A DNA stretch of 37,423 nucleotides from Parcubacteria group bacterium Gr01-1014_29 (GCA_007376195.1 VMFT01000006.1:1-37423), one strand, 5' to 3'; shown: positions 13,900-24,099, counted from the stretch's first letter. The notes: generated by a model from the letters alone, not told the origin. Translations and numbers: made by a program.

Positions 13900-14247
13900 A
13901 TGACTCTCGAAGAATTTCAAAAATTTATAGATGAACAGGATGCGTTTTTTCGTTCTCTGGGAAAAAGCGCGTCTGAACGTGAACGAGTGCTTGCACGCAC
14001 AGTAAAGCTTTCCGAGGAGTTGGGGGAGCTTTGTGATGAAGTTCTTGCATCACAGGGGTTTCAGCGTGCTGGAAAAATGGAAACGCGCGATCAGAACGGC
14101 CTCGGGGATGAGTTTGCCGACGTTGCCATTGTGACATTTCTTCTTGCCAAGAGCATGAATGTGGACATAATGGCAGCACTCGATAGGAAAGTGAAAAAAA
14201 TTAAAGAAAAGCATAATAAACAACTAGAAAGCGGTTCTGTTGCGTAA
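13900..14247 (+). CDS. MazG-like nucleotide pyrophosphohydrolase
   Basis: The 115-residue all-helical protein has the MazG metal-binding pattern: E39, E40 and E43 in KLSEELGELCDE, and E71 and D74 in GLGDEFADVAIV. Such enzymes hydrolyse (d)NTPs to monophosphates and pyrophosphate, which removes damaged nucleotides or lowers alarmone-related pools. The single-domain size fits the short MazG/dUTPase-like family rather than the 260-residue E. coli MazG. It starts 2 bases after the TAA of the methyltransferase gene and is thus co-transcribed. Preferred substrate cannot be told from sequence. Confidence 0.8.
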   Translation: MTLEEFQKFIDEQDAFFRSLGKSASERERVLARTVKLSEELGELCDEVLASQGFQRAGKMETRDQNGLGDEFADVAIVTFLLAKSMNVDIMAALDRKVKKIKEKHNKQLESGSVA

Positions 14248-14265
14248 AATTGTCAACATTGTCTA

Positions 14266-14274
14266 TGTTATAAT
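14266..14274 (+). promoter_or_regulatory. extended -10 element of the 67-aa gene
   Basis: TG-T-TATAAT, a perfect extended -10, ends 8 bases before the ATG at 14283. TTGTCA at 14250-14255 is too close (13 bases) to be a standard -35. Transcription would start at or beside the ATG. Confidence 0.6.
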
Positions 14275-14282
14275 AAACTTCT

Positions 14283-14486
14283 ATGGAAAACGAAGTGCTT
14301 GAGAAAATAAAAGAACAGGACGCGAAGCTTGATGCTATATGGAAGTCGGTGGAGAAGATGCGTAAGCGCTCTCTTATAGTCTTCTGGGTTACGGTAGTCC
14401 TGCTTATTCTTCCTCTTATTGGGTTTGTGTTTGTTATACCGCGTTTTTTGGATGTATATCTTGGCACATTCAATGGTTTATTGTAG
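14283..14486 (+). CDS. small single-pass membrane protein (67 aa)
   Basis: It has a charged helical N-terminus (MENEVLEKIKEQDAKLDAIW, then KSVEKMRKR) and one long hydrophobic stretch (about 30-53, LIVFWVTVVLLILPLIGFVF). The heptad-like spacing before the membrane helix suggests a short coiled coil. From memory, small proteins of this layout recur in Parcubacteria genomes; function is unknown. It has a near-consensus extended -10 immediately before its start and precedes the P-loop kinase by 14 bases, so both are probably co-transcribed. Confidence 0.7.
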   Translation: MENEVLEKIKEQDAKLDAIWKSVEKMRKRSLIVFWVTVVLLILPLIGFVFVIPRFLDVYLGTFNGLL

Positions 14487-14500
14487 GTAGGTATGCAACC

Positions 14501-15130
14501 ATGTCTGACTGGACCAACACACAACACAACCCCGATGCTCCAGACGATAAACTCCGGGAAATCTACGCGGAATACAAACAATCACTTGATCTGCCGGCGG
14601 AAAAATCGACAACGCAGTTTTTGTTGTGTCCCGTTGGGTTAATGGGCGCCGGAAAAACCACTGTGGTAAAACCACTTTCTGAAAAGTTAGGCATCCCCCG
14701 AGTGTCTACGGATGAAATACGGGAACGCTTGAAACATCGAGGATACAATTATAATAGTGCGCATAAACTCGCATACCAAATTATTGAGGAGTTACTGCAA
14801 AATGGTTTCAGTATGGTGATTGACGAAAATTGTGGAAGTATAGAAACGCGAGAGAAATTGTTGGAATTACAGAAACGATACAAGACTAAACTCATTTGGA
14901 TACGCGTACATCCGCCCGAGCAGTTTATTATCGATAAATTACGAAATTACCCGCATACATGGCTTTTTAAAGATAGCGACGAAGCGATCGCGTCCTATTT
15001 TAGGTACAAAGAAACGTACGGCGATTTTTCTGATTTAGATGTACCGTATGTCTACACATTTGACACGTCAAAACAAAATCTCAACCAGCAGCTAGAAGAA
15101 GCTTTTGTGCGTATACAGGAAGCGATCTAA
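14501..15130 (+). CDS. AAA_33-type P-loop kinase (209 aa)
   Basis: A Walker A motif GLMGAGKTT lies at 46-54 with K52 as the phosphate-binding lysine. It is followed by VSTDEIRERL, the aspartate-containing second motif of polynucleotide/zeta-toxin-like kinases, and by VIDEN. A basic stretch (about 125-150) may form the lid. This superfamily phosphorylates small metabolites, nucleic-acid ends or UDP-sugars; the substrate here is unknown. No antitoxin-like gene adjoins it, which argues against a zeta toxin. It is preceded by GTAGGTAGG, a weak ribosome binding site. The 163-base gap that follows holds no supported gene and only the promoter of the next gene. Confidence 0.7.
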   Translation: MSDWTNTQHNPDAPDDKLREIYAEYKQSLDLPAEKSTTQFLLCPVGLMGAGKTTVVKPLSEKLGIPRVSTDEIRERLKHRGYNYNSAHKLAYQIIEELLQNGFSMVIDENCGSIETREKLLELQKRYKTKLIWIRVHPPEQFIIDKLRNYPHTWLFKDSDEAIASYFRYKETYGDFSDLDVPYVYTFDTSKQNLNQQLEEAFVRIQEAI

Positions 15131-15278
15131 TCTATTTTCTGTTAGGATATGCATATGAATTTCTTGCATGTGCTGATCCATACCGCTCCATTCGTAAGCA
15201 CTGAATATTATTATGCTCTTGTACCCGTTTGAAGCGATTTTAGAGTGGCAGAGAGGGGGTGATATATAAAAGTAATTG

Positions 15279-15287
15279 TGTTAAAAT
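15279..15287 (+). promoter_or_regulatory. extended -10 element of the alpha-2-macroglobulin gene
   Basis: TG-T-TAAAAT ends 6 bases before the ATG at 15294, suggesting a leaderless message for the largest gene of the window. Confidence 0.5.
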
Positions 15288-15293
15288 TAGCGT

Positions 15294-18200
15294 ATGGATG
15301 AACCTACCGGAAGCGATCTTGTAGAGAAGGAGAATGGACCTGACCTTGGAGCTCGCATCAAATCTCTACAGTTTTCTTATTTCTCTCTCAAAGCATGGGG
15401 AGTTGTTTTGGGTGTAGTTGCCGTTATCGCGATTGGCGGCTTTTTTGTATATCGAGAGTTTGGTCACCCCCTCGTAAAACCCGCGTATGAAGAGATGTAC
15501 CTGTTGGTGCCTGATAAAATCTCTCATAGTGCGGCCGTCTTGGTGCGTTTACCTGAAGGGATACAGGTACTCGTTGCCCAAGCGAGTGAGAAAATATCAT
15601 TTAATCCCGAAATTCGGGGAGAGTGGTCTCAAGGAAAAAATGAGGAGTATCTAGTGTTTATGCCCAGTAAAAAACTTGAATTGGGCAAGTATTATTCCGT
15701 AACTCTTGTCGCAGCGGATATCAAAATTCAAAAAGATTTCCTTGCCGATGAAGATCCGAAGATTGTCTCGGTATTCCCAAATAATGATTCAGAGACGTCG
15801 GAGTATTCTAAGATTACCATTGTGTTTAATAGGCCAATGGTTCCTCTTACTATGCTTGATGAGCTTAAGGATAAAGATATTCCGGTGGAAATTATACCTC
15901 TGACACCCGGGAAGTTTAAATGGATCACCACCCGCAATCTTCAATTTATACCTGAAAAACGCCTTCAACGCTCATCTCACTATGCAGTGAGGATTAAGCC
16001 AGGGTTTGTTTCAATGGACGGCCTTCCCGTAGAACCCTTTGAGCACAAGTTTGATACGCGCCCTCTTCGATACGAGGGAGATAATTATTACAGCTGGGAG
16101 ACAGGAAATTTTTTGTATAACCAGCCGATACGCATAGTCTTTAATCAACCGATAGATATCGAGCGTACTGCGAGAGAGATAACCGTAAAAAATGCCTCCG
16201 GTGAGAGCATTCAATTTATCGCGCAGTACGGCGTGCGTTCAGTGTACGATGGGGAGAGTAAAAAGTATGTACAGTATCTCGATAAATCTATTCTTGAGAT
16301 TTACAACAAGGCCGATCGTCATGGGAGAGAGAAGTTTTGGGATTTTGATACGTCCTATAGTTTTACGCTTGTGCAGGCATATCCCCAAGAAGGGGACATT
16401 CATCTCGCGCAAATTCGGAGCGGGAGTGTTGCCATCGGGAATATCATAAGCAGCATGACTGCAGAGTCGGAGCGAAGCGGATTTGTGGAGCCAGATTTGT
16501 TTGATCCGGAAGGGAAGCTGTGGGTGGAATTTCATGAAGATATAGATAAGGATTCAAGTAAAATTTCCGGCACCAATATAAAAGAAATCGGCTACGGCGA
16601 GAAATGCAGGGAGCCAGCCGAAGGAGAAGAGGTTCAGTATGGGGAAGACTGCGAAAAAGTATCTGACTTTAAGCGGATTTTTATACTATTTAATCCAAAA
16701 GGACTTAAGCTTGGGCAGGAAATCCCAATTCATTTTAAAAAGATATACAACAAGTCCGGTCTTCAAATAAGCGCGGAAGAAATTACGAAGAGCATTAGGG
16801 TATTCCCTGAACTTGTTATTTATAAAACAGTGCCAGGGGAAGGAGCAGGAGGCGCCAATCTTACCGAAATGAAGGTTTGTACCTCCAACCCTCTTCAGGT
16901 TCCGGGTGAGAAAGAGTTTTACGAGCGCGTAAAAAGTAATGTTACCGTTGGCTTGTGGAACTGGCACCCTCCATACCGCGTTCGCTTGGGAGACAACCAA
17001 TCGCCGTGCGCGATAGGGCAGTTTGAAAATACCATCCTCTACGGCCTTGTGCCGGAATTCAACTATGAAATAACACTCTCTGTAGTTGATGACTTTAGCC
17101 AAAAGGTGAATAAAACCATTCGTTTTAGAAGTGGTAAGCTCTCCGAGTTCTCGCGCCGGTTCTCGCATCTTCAAAAAGAATATAACGTGACTTCTCCCGA
17201 GCGAACCAAGTTTGTGTATGCGGCTGACAATTTGGAATACGTGAATCTCCATATTTGCAAAGTTTCTGCCGAGACAATGCTTCGCTATATTGAGGACCGC
17301 CCTGATTCGAAAACCTCGCCCGAGAACCTTGCCTGCGATCAAGTAATCCAGAAACGTATTGACCTTCCGAAGAAGTACTGGTCTCGCGTATATTTCGAGA
17401 CGAACTTGAAGGATTATGTGGTGTCCCCGCTCGGACATTACATTCTTACCTTTGGCCACCCTGACTATAGGAGAGTCCAGAGAGAGTGGGATCAAAAATC
17501 TCAACGTTCTGTTGATCGGGTAGGAGAGAGGATTTATGAACGGACATACGTGACTGTGACCAATCTTGCCGTCCAGGAGAAAAAGGTGGAGTGGGGCAAG
17601 GGAGAGCAGGAGACGCATCGAGAGCTGGTGCGAAATGAGCTCGGTAAAGCTCCGAGAAATTTGTATTGGGTTACGCGATTTGGGAGCCTTGCTCCTGTAG
17701 AAGATGCGCGTGTACAGCTCTATCAATATACATCTCCTGCAGGTTACGATGGACCCTCGCGCGGTGTGCAGGTGGTCGGCGCAGTCATTATTACGGGAGC
17801 TGACGGTGTGGCTCTCGCGAACGCTGTGCCTGATCTCGCGGCAGCTATTGTGAAAAGCGGCAATGATTCCGCGATTGTCGCGGAACGTGTGGACAGGCTT
17901 CAATGGGCTTCGTCCGCGGAGGCGGTTCAGAGAACATATCTTTATACGGATAGGCCAATATATCGCCCCGGCCATCAAGTATTTATAAAAGGTATTTATC
18001 GCCTCGGGTATGACGCAAACTATGAAATTTTCCGTGATAAAAAGATGGAAGTCGAAATCCGCAACAGTAAGTATGAGGTCGTCTCCAAAAAATCTCTGGA
18101 TGTAAGTGAATATGGCACATTCACTACAGATATAACGCTTGACGCAAATGCTCCTCTCGGCACCTATTCGGTTTCGGCTCCGGGCGGCATGGTATACTTC

Positions 18201-21200
18201 GATGTGGAAGAATATGTGCCTGCCGCATTTAAAGTGGAAACGAGGAGCGATAAAGAAGAATACATCGCTGGTGATACCTTAAAGCTTGGGGTAAGCGCCG
18301 ATTATTATTTCGGCGTGCCAGTGGACGAGGGGACAGTGGAATACTCAATGACCGCGCAGGATTATTACTTTGATCGCTACCAAGATGGCTACTTCCATTT
18401 TGGGAGGGGTTGGTATTACTCATTTGATGGAGCCTACGGGGATAAGTTTATCTTGCGCGGTAAGACGTTGTTAGATAGGCACGGCAAGGCAGAAATCAGC
18501 CAAGCTCTCGATTTTGACAAACTATTTAAAGGGGATGAAGGCGCTAAAAGTAAGATTTTCACTGTATATATCACGGCAAAAAACAAAAATGGCCAATCTA
18601 TCTCAACGCAAAAATCTTTCATTATTCACCGCGGAGAAGTATATGTGGGTGTGAGCATGGATAAAAATTTCGTCGGCAAAAACGAAAATATGACCGCACG
18701 CATGAAGACGGTGGACACAAAGGGGCATCCAGTAGCTACAGGTGATATTTCCGTTGAAATTAAAAAAATAACCTGGGAGTCATTTAAGCGAAGAGAGGTT
18801 GATGGAAATTATTACTATCGGACTGAAGAAAAGAAAGAGACGGTCAAAAAGGCCACGGTACGGTCCGATGGGAATGGTAACGCAGGCTACGAGTTTAGCC
18901 TCGGCGCAGAAGGGGAGTACGAGGTCTTAGTAAGCACGCGCGATTCGAGAGGAAATACCGTCTCCGCGACGCAGGATGTGTATGTCTATGGTTCCGGCTC
19001 GGTTACGGTAAGGCCTGCTAATAATGAAACCCTGGATCTCGCGACCGATAAAGGTGAAGCAAGCGTAGGAGAGAATATTAAAATCATTATCAAGTCTCCG
19101 TTTCCCAAAGCGAAGGCTCTCGTGAGCATCGAGCGCGGCAAAATATTTACGTATGACATTATTAACATTGACCGCAACCTCACCGATTACAATTTCCAGG
19201 TGAGAGACGAGTATATACCTAATGTCTATGTTTCGGTGCTTCTTTTATCGCCGCGCCCAGAGATTAAATTCGGTCAAATTGCCTACCAAATTAATACCAG
19301 AGAGCGCGCGCTTGATATACATGTTCAGTCAAACAAGAATAATTATCTTCCGGGCGAGAAGGTTGATTTGGATGTGAGCGTCAAGGATAAAAACGGGAAC
19401 CCAGTGTCAGGAGAAATCTCTCTTGCGGTTGTGGACATGAGCGTCCTTGCGCTTAAAGGTAACCCCAAGAAAAATCCGGTACTTTTCTTCTACAACGGAA
19501 GCCCGCTTACGGTAAGCACCGAGTCTAACATCAAAAATATTCTTTTCGAAGCTGATATTCCGCTGGGCACAAAGGGTGGTTCTGGCTCCGGCTCGGAAGA
19601 GCTCGCAAAGAAAAAGAGAGGCGTCTTTAAAGACACCGCCTTGTGGGAGGGAATTGTGCATACAGATGTGAGTGGTAAGGCCCATGTTTCTTTCACGCTT
19701 CCCGATAACTTAACCACATGGCAAGTAGAATCAGTGGGTGTTACCAAAGACACGAAGGTGGGCGTGGGATATAAAGAATTCCAGACACAAAAAGATCTAA
19801 TGGCAGTTCCGTTAAAGCCGCGCTTTATTGTGCCAGGCGACACCTTCTCCCTCGGAGGTCAGATTTTTAACAACACTGATGCGAAAAAACGTGTTGAGGT
19901 ATCCGTAACCTCGGGCACACTGCATTTTACTAAGGATACTAAGGACTCACTTACCCTCCAGCCGCGGAGTAACAAAACCGTGTACTTCCCGGTGAGTGTT
20001 CCTGAACGTATGCAAGAGGGGAAGCACATGTTTGTGCTCTCCGCAAAAGCTGACGACTTGGAGGACACCGTAGAGGACTTTATATCTATTACGCGCAACG
20101 ATACCTACGAATCGGTCGCAACCGCCCACTACACGGGAGATGCGGAGAGCCGCGAATATCTCTATCTCCCGCCCAATATTACCGTGGACCGAGGCGGTCT
20201 CACCGTTAAAAGCAGCGCCACACTTGCCGTATTTCTCTCGGACGCTCTTAACTATCTTGTTGAATATCCGTATGGCTGTAGTGAGCAGATCGCCAGCAAA
20301 TTGAGCTCCCTTGCGATCTTGAAGCGAGGCTTACAGATTAAAAATATTGGTGACGCCTTCACCTTGAAAGAGATTACGTTTGAAGGTACTACCTATTCCT
20401 TGGATGATGTAGCGCGCATCGGGCTTGCGCGTCTCTACGAAAACCAAACTCCGGAAGGCGGGTTTACCTACTACAAAGGCATGCAACCCAATTTCCACCT
20501 TACCTTGCATGTGCTAAATGCTTTGGTGGATCTTAAAAATGGAGGGTATTCTATTGAAGCCGTGCGGATCCAAAATGCAGCCGCATATCTGGAGCGCGAA
20601 CTCTCGCAAAGGCCCGAACTCTTGCGTAGCAAGGACAGCGTAATTCTCACTACCTACGCCCTTTCCCGCGTAGAGGGATTTTTGGTAAGTTCAAATCTCC
20701 CGAACCGCGTTGTTGCCATTGCAGAGGACACAAAATACATCAATGAAGATATTTCCAATCAAACTCTTGCCTATCTTGCTATCCTTCTTACCGAGAATTA
20801 TCCGGAGACCTTGAAAGAGCGCGTATTTAAGCAATTGGAAAACCGGATTGTGATCGACTCTAGAGGAGCCTATCTCTCGCTTCAGGGTCGTGTGCCTATG
20901 TATGAGTATTACGAAACCCCGATTAAAGACACGGCCCTTATGCTCAAAGCTTTCGCGCGCGACGAGCGAGAGAATAACGTGCTGGATAAAGTTTTGCGCT
21001 GGATTTTGGCGAGCCGTTCTAAAGATGGGGCATGGGGTTCTACCAACAACACCGTAACCGTCATAGACGCCCTTACTGATTTCCTCCAGTGGAAGAAGGA
21101 AACCGAATCTGAGTTTAATTTAACGGTCTCATTGGACCAAAAACCTGTGGGTGAGTTTATATTTAACAAGGGCAGTATCTTAAAGACGTTTGAGAAGTTT

Positions 21201-21968
21201 ATTCCGGTTGCTGATATCGGCTTGGGGAGTATTCGCAAGGTCTTATTCTCGAAGACTAATAAAAATGCGAACCAGAATAATTACTACTACGATATGTCGC
21301 TTAAGTATTATCTTCCGGTAGACAAAATTCCTCCCCGAGACGAAGGGTTCTCTATCTCTCGAGAATTTTACCGAGTGGATGACACGAAAAATACCGCCCC
21401 GGTATTAGAGGCGAAGCAGGGCGATGTCTTGCGAGGGCATCTTACGATCACCGTTCCCGAAGCTAGAAACCTTATTTCTATCGAGGACTTTATTCCTGCA
21501 GGGATGGAAATTGTGAATTTAAGGCTCGCCACAGAGGATCAGTCTTTGGGGCAACCGGAAGATTCGAATGAATACCGTCCACCCATTCGATATCCGGGAG
21601 ATGGGGGTGAGGGTCCCTATGGTTGGTTTAGAAAAGTTGGCCTGGGCGGATTTGCCTCTATTCTCGACAATATATTCCCCGGGTCCGTCGGATCTGTAGC
21701 AGGTCTTAAAGAGCTTGATGACGATATCTATGGCAAAGATGTAAAATCAACCGCTCGTTTCTATCCCGACTCATCTGAATCGCACGATGACCGGCTGTTC
21801 CTATTTAAAGAGCGCCTACAGCCCGGCGTTTATGAATATGACTATTATGTCCGCGCTCTTGTCCCCGGATCATTCCATCACCTCCCTGCGGTGGTAAGTG
21901 AAATGTACTTCCCCGAAAACTTTGGCCGTACCCGAGGAGAATCATTCTCCATCATCGAAAACAAATGA
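15294..21968 (+). CDS. bacterial alpha-2-macroglobulin (thioester protease trap)
   Basis: The 2224-residue protein has an N-terminal cytoplasmic stretch, one membrane helix (about 35-57) and a giant outer part. Ig-like macroglobulin domains fill residues 60-1440; the MG2 hallmark YTDRPIYRPG lies near 885 and the A2M core (LWEGIVHTD, LPDNLTTWQVES) near 1445-1480. The thioester motif CSEQ is at 1662-1665 (YGCSEQ), with an alpha-helical TED around it (about 1650-1960). The thioester Cys/Gln pair is intact, so it should trap attacking proteases covalently. Length exceeds E. coli YfhM (about 1650) because of extra N-terminal domains. It faces pbpC with one base between stops. A2M-PBP1C pairing is known from many bacteria and is read as an envelope-defence and repair unit. 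Confidence 0.95.
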   Translation: MDEPTGSDLVEKENGPDLGARIKSLQFSYFSLKAWGVVLGVVAVIAIGGFFVYREFGHPLVKPAYEEMYLLVPDKISHSAAVLVRLPEGIQVLVAQASEKISFNPEIRGEWSQGKNEEYLVFMPSKKLELGKYYSVTLVAADIKIQKDFLADEDPKIVSVFPNNDSETSEYSKITIVFNRPMVPLTMLDELKDKDIPVEIIPLTPGKFKWITTRNLQFIPEKRLQRSSHYAVRIKPGFVSMDGLPVEPFEHKFDTRPLRYEGDNYYSWETGNFLYNQPIRIVFNQPIDIERTAREITVKNASGESIQFIAQYGVRSVYDGESKKYVQYLDKSILEIYNKADRHGREKFWDFDTSYSFTLVQAYPQEGDIHLAQIRSGSVAIGNIISSMTAESERSGFVEPDLFDPEGKLWVEFHEDIDKDSSKISGTNIKEIGYGEKCREPAEGEEVQYGEDCEKVSDFKRIFILFNPKGLKLGQEIPIHFKKIYNKSGLQISAEEITKSIRVFPELVIYKTVPGEGAGGANLTEMKVCTSNPLQVPGEKEFYERVKSNVTVGLWNWHPPYRVRLGDNQSPCAIGQFENTILYGLVPEFNYEITLSVVDDFSQKVNKTIRFRSGKLSEFSRRFSHLQKEYNVTSPERTKFVYAADNLEYVNLHICKVSAETMLRYIEDRPDSKTSPENLACDQVIQKRIDLPKKYWSRVYFETNLKDYVVSPLGHYILTFGHPDYRRVQREWDQKSQRSVDRVGERIYERTYVTVTNLAVQEKKVEWGKGEQETHRELVRNELGKAPRNLYWVTRFGSLAPVEDARVQLYQYTSPAGYDGPSRGVQVVGAVIITGADGVALANAVPDLAAAIVKSGNDSAIVAERVDRLQWASSAEAVQRTYLYTDRPIYRPGHQVFIKGIYRLGYDANYEIFRDKKMEVEIRNSKYEVVSKKSLDVSEYGTFTTDITLDANAPLGTYSVSAPGGMVYFDVEEYVPAAFKVETRSDKEEYIAGDTLKLGVSADYYFGVPVDEGTVEYSMTAQDYYFDRYQDGYFHFGRGWYYSFDGAYGDKFILRGKTLLDRHGKAEISQALDFDKLFKGDEGAKSKIFTVYITAKNKNGQSISTQKSFIIHRGEVYVGVSMDKNFVGKNENMTARMKTVDTKGHPVATGDISVEIKKITWESFKRREVDGNYYYRTEEKKETVKKATVRSDGNGNAGYEFSLGAEGEYEVLVSTRDSRGNTVSATQDVYVYGSGSVTVRPANNETLDLATDKGEASVGENIKIIIKSPFPKAKALVSIERGKIFTYDIINIDRNLTDYNFQVRDEYIPNVYVSVLLLSPRPEIKFGQIAYQINTRERALDIHVQSNKNNYLPGEKVDLDVSVKDKNGNPVSGEISLAVVDMSVLALKGNPKKNPVLFFYNGSPLTVSTESNIKNILFEADIPLGTKGGSGSGSEELAKKKRGVFKDTALWEGIVHTDVSGKAHVSFTLPDNLTTWQVESVGVTKDTKVGVGYKEFQTQKDLMAVPLKPRFIVPGDTFSLGGQIFNNTDAKKRVEVSVTSGTLHFTKDTKDSLTLQPRSNKTVYFPVSVPERMQEGKHMFVLSAKADDLEDTVEDFISITRNDTYESVATAHYTGDAESREYLYLPPNITVDRGGLTVKSSATLAVFLSDALNYLVEYPYGCSEQIASKLSSLAILKRGLQIKNIGDAFTLKEITFEGTTYSLDDVARIGLARLYENQTPEGGFTYYKGMQPNFHLTLHVLNALVDLKNGGYSIEAVRIQNAAAYLERELSQRPELLRSKDSVILTTYALSRVEGFLVSSNLPNRVVAIAEDTKYINEDISNQTLAYLAILLTENYPETLKERVFKQLENRIVIDSRGAYLSLQGRVPMYEYYETPIKDTALMLKAFARDERENNVLDKVLRWILASRSKDGAWGSTNNTVTVIDALTDFLQWKKETESEFNLTVSLDQKPVGEFIFNKGSILKTFEKFIPVADIGLGSIRKVLFSKTNKNANQNNYYYDMSLKYYLPVDKIPPRDEGFSISREFYRVDDTKNTAPVLEAKQGDVLRGHLTITVPEARNLISIEDFIPAGMEIVNLRLATEDQSLGQPEDSNEYRPPIRYPGDGGEGPYGWFRKVGLGGFASILDNIFPGSVGSVAGLKELDDDIYGKDVKSTARFYPDSSESHDDRLFLFKERLQPGVYEYDYYVRALVPGSFHHLPAVVSEMYFPENFGRTRGESFSIIENK

Positions 21969-21969
21969 A

Positions 21970-24093
21970 CTATTCCTCGTTTTTAATTATCACCCGCGCT
22001 TCCTGCGTCTCTCCGTTCTCGGCTCTCGCTGAAACAATGTAATCTCCCGGCCCTGCTGGCCGCCAGGTGGCGCTCGTACCCTCACCGACATACGCGTCTT
22101 CCACGTACCAAGTCGAAGGCTTATTGGCCACGAGTGGCACACTCATCCCTTCGGTAAATTCGAGAGTGTCATAGTTATGGGGCTGGAGCATAAGATTTTT
22201 TAAGTCCATCAAACCCCGTGCCACTTGGTAGTTGTCACCTACGAGTCCATATTCAATGCTGCCAGAGTCGGTATACTCTTTTACTTCGCTAAAATCAAAA
22301 GGAGTTTTTTTGTTGTAGGGGGAGTTAAGTATAGTTTCCATAACTTCGTGCCAGATCTTGCCTGCGCCCACCGAGCCGGAGACGCGCTGCATGGGTTTGT
22401 TATCGGAGTTTCCCAGCCACACGCCCACAATAAAATCAGGGGTGTAGCCAATAGTCCAACTGTCGTGGTAATCGTATGAAGTTCCTGTTTTAACCGCGTA
22501 ATTGTTTGCTGGCAAATTTAAATTGCTTCGTAAGCCAAATTGATTAATGCTTGTCTCACGGTCAGAAAGGATCTTGGTGGTGAGCTGGGCAAATTTTTTA
22601 TCAATGACAGCGTGCGTACCATACGGGTCTGCCATGGGGAGTTCTGCGATATCATTGGTGCTTGCTCTTAGTGGTTTTAGGGTGCCTTGTGTAGGGAAGA
22701 GGCCGAAATAATTAGTAAGGGTGAGTAAATCCATCTCCAGTCCGCCTAGAGCTATAGAGAGTTGGTAGGTCTCTAATGGCTGCAATGGTTCAAAGCGAAG
22801 GTCGTCTATGAGAAACTTATAAAATGTATCCAAGCCCACATACTCGAGGGTTCGCACCGCAGGGACATTGAGACTATTCGATAGCGCTTCATGGAGAGTT
22901 ACGGTACCCCGGTATTTGCCGTCGTAATTTTTAGGATAAAAAGCAAACCCTGTCCCAATATCATACTTATATTCGGTGTCCTCCACTTGTGTGTATGGGC
23001 GAGCGCCTTTTTCGAAGGCTTTTGCATAGATGAATGGTTTTGCGGTGGATCCAATAGCTCGCGGACGTACAGCCATATTGATCTGGCGCCCATGCGTGGA
23101 TGATTTAGGATGTGGAGACCCGATAATTGCCAAGAGGTCATTTTCACCAGAGTCTTTATTGATCCCTATAACCACTACCGCTCCATTATCTACACTTGCG
23201 AAGGATGGGCTATCCAAGTTCGTGCGCAAAATTTTCCGAATAGTATCGGTGAGTTCTTGGTCAATGGTAAGCGAGCAGGGGGAGACACATTTTTCTGCCC
23301 ACGCACTAAGCTCAAACATGCTTACATTTTTTCTTTGGTACGGTCCATCATCTTGCGGCCGCACCTCCATGCCCACATCTGTTTCTTCAATAGAAATTTC
23401 TAATTGTTGCGCGAGAGCGATGGCTTTTCTTTTATTGCGCGGGGTTCCGGGGTAATCACTGGGGCTATTTAGGGTCGCTAAGAGTTGTAAAGTTTCTGCA
23501 GTAGTAAGCGCTTCGGGGGGAATGCTGAAATACGTCTTACTGGCTTCTACAATTCCTTGGGTCTGGCTTCCTAAATATGCAGTATCCGCGTACATAGCGA
23601 GAATTTCTTTTTTACTCGCATGGAGTTCCAGACTCACCGTGTACAAACTCTCCACTATTTTATTACCGAGGGTGCGCTCATTTTCATTGCCGAGAAGGGT
23701 CTTTACTAATTGTTGCGTGAGCGTACTTGATCCGCCAAATCTGCGGGTAAAAGGGTATCTAACGATACTTCTCATGATGCTCAAGGGATTAATCCCTAGA
23801 TGGTAGTAAAAAAACCGATCCTCTTTTTTAACTAGTAAGTTTATAAATTCCTCCGGTACTCCGCCAGCTGGTGGATCGGCTGGCCGCATGTAATGGCCTT
23901 TGATGTTGGGATGTATGGTAATCTCCAGACCGTTCCGGTCCCGGGTAATTGCCGAGATTTGCCCGGCATACAGTTTCCTCATCTCCCGAGCGCCGACAAA
24001 CGAGCTAATATATATGAGGGTAATGACACTCAGTAAAATCTTGGTTCCCGTTTTCCAACTAATATGAGGTAAGCGATTCTTTACCCTTTTCAC
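21970..24093 (-). CDS. pbpC: penicillin-binding protein 1C (bifunctional peptidoglycan synthase)
   Basis: The 707-residue protein starts at GTG 24093 and has one membrane helix (about 17-34), a glycosyltransferase family 51 domain (about 60-230; E91 in KKEDRFFYYHLG and GGSSTLTQQLVK), a transpeptidase domain with S349-T-A-K352, S407-L-N409 and K535-T-G-T538, and a C-terminal strand-rich domain of the PBP1C type (last 90 residues). All catalytic motifs are present. It polymerises and cross-links peptidoglycan at the cytoplasmic membrane. Its partner alpha-2-macroglobulin lies tail to tail, with stops one base apart, so neither has room for a separate terminator; in E. coli the two genes are adjacent and co-directional. 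The start is preceded at 6 bases by a -10 box, suggesting a leaderless message. Confidence 0.95.
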   Translation of the reverse strand: MKRVKNRLPHISWKTGTKILLSVITLIYISSFVGAREMRKLYAGQISAITRDRNGLEITIHPNIKGHYMRPADPPAGGVPEEFINLLVKKEDRFFYYHLGINPLSIMRSIVRYPFTRRFGGSSTLTQQLVKTLLGNENERTLGNKIVESLYTVSLELHASKKEILAMYADTAYLGSQTQGIVEASKTYFSIPPEALTTAETLQLLATLNSPSDYPGTPRNKRKAIALAQQLEISIEETDVGMEVRPQDDGPYQRKNVSMFELSAWAEKCVSPCSLTIDQELTDTIRKILRTNLDSPSFASVDNGAVVVIGINKDSGENDLLAIIGSPHPKSSTHGRQINMAVRPRAIGSTAKPFIYAKAFEKGARPYTQVEDTEYKYDIGTGFAFYPKNYDGKYRGTVTLHEALSNSLNVPAVRTLEYVGLDTFYKFLIDDLRFEPLQPLETYQLSIALGGLEMDLLTLTNYFGLFPTQGTLKPLRASTNDIAELPMADPYGTHAVIDKKFAQLTTKILSDRETSINQFGLRSNLNLPANNYAVKTGTSYDYHDSWTIGYTPDFIVGVWLGNSDNKPMQRVSGSVGAGKIWHEVMETILNSPYNKKTPFDFSEVKEYTDSGSIEYGLVGDNYQVARGLMDLKNLMLQPHNYDTLEFTEGMSVPLVANKPSTWYVEDAYVGEGTSATWRPAGPGDYIVSARAENGETQEARVIIKNEE

Positions 24094-24099
24094 TCTTAT

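Noticed and set aside
14501-15130. Zeta-type toxin
   Set aside because: The P-loop kinase resembles the superfamily, but no epsilon-like antitoxin adjoins it, and the upstream gene is an unrelated membrane protein.
15154-15231. 25-codon ORF before the A2M gene
   Set aside because: It is short, without a ribosome binding site or promoter of its own and without recognisable features.
16686-17978. 430-codon minus-strand ORF inside the alpha-2-macroglobulin gene
   Set aside because: It is antisense to a well-supported coding region, Arg/His-rich and without domains, as expected of a shadow frame.
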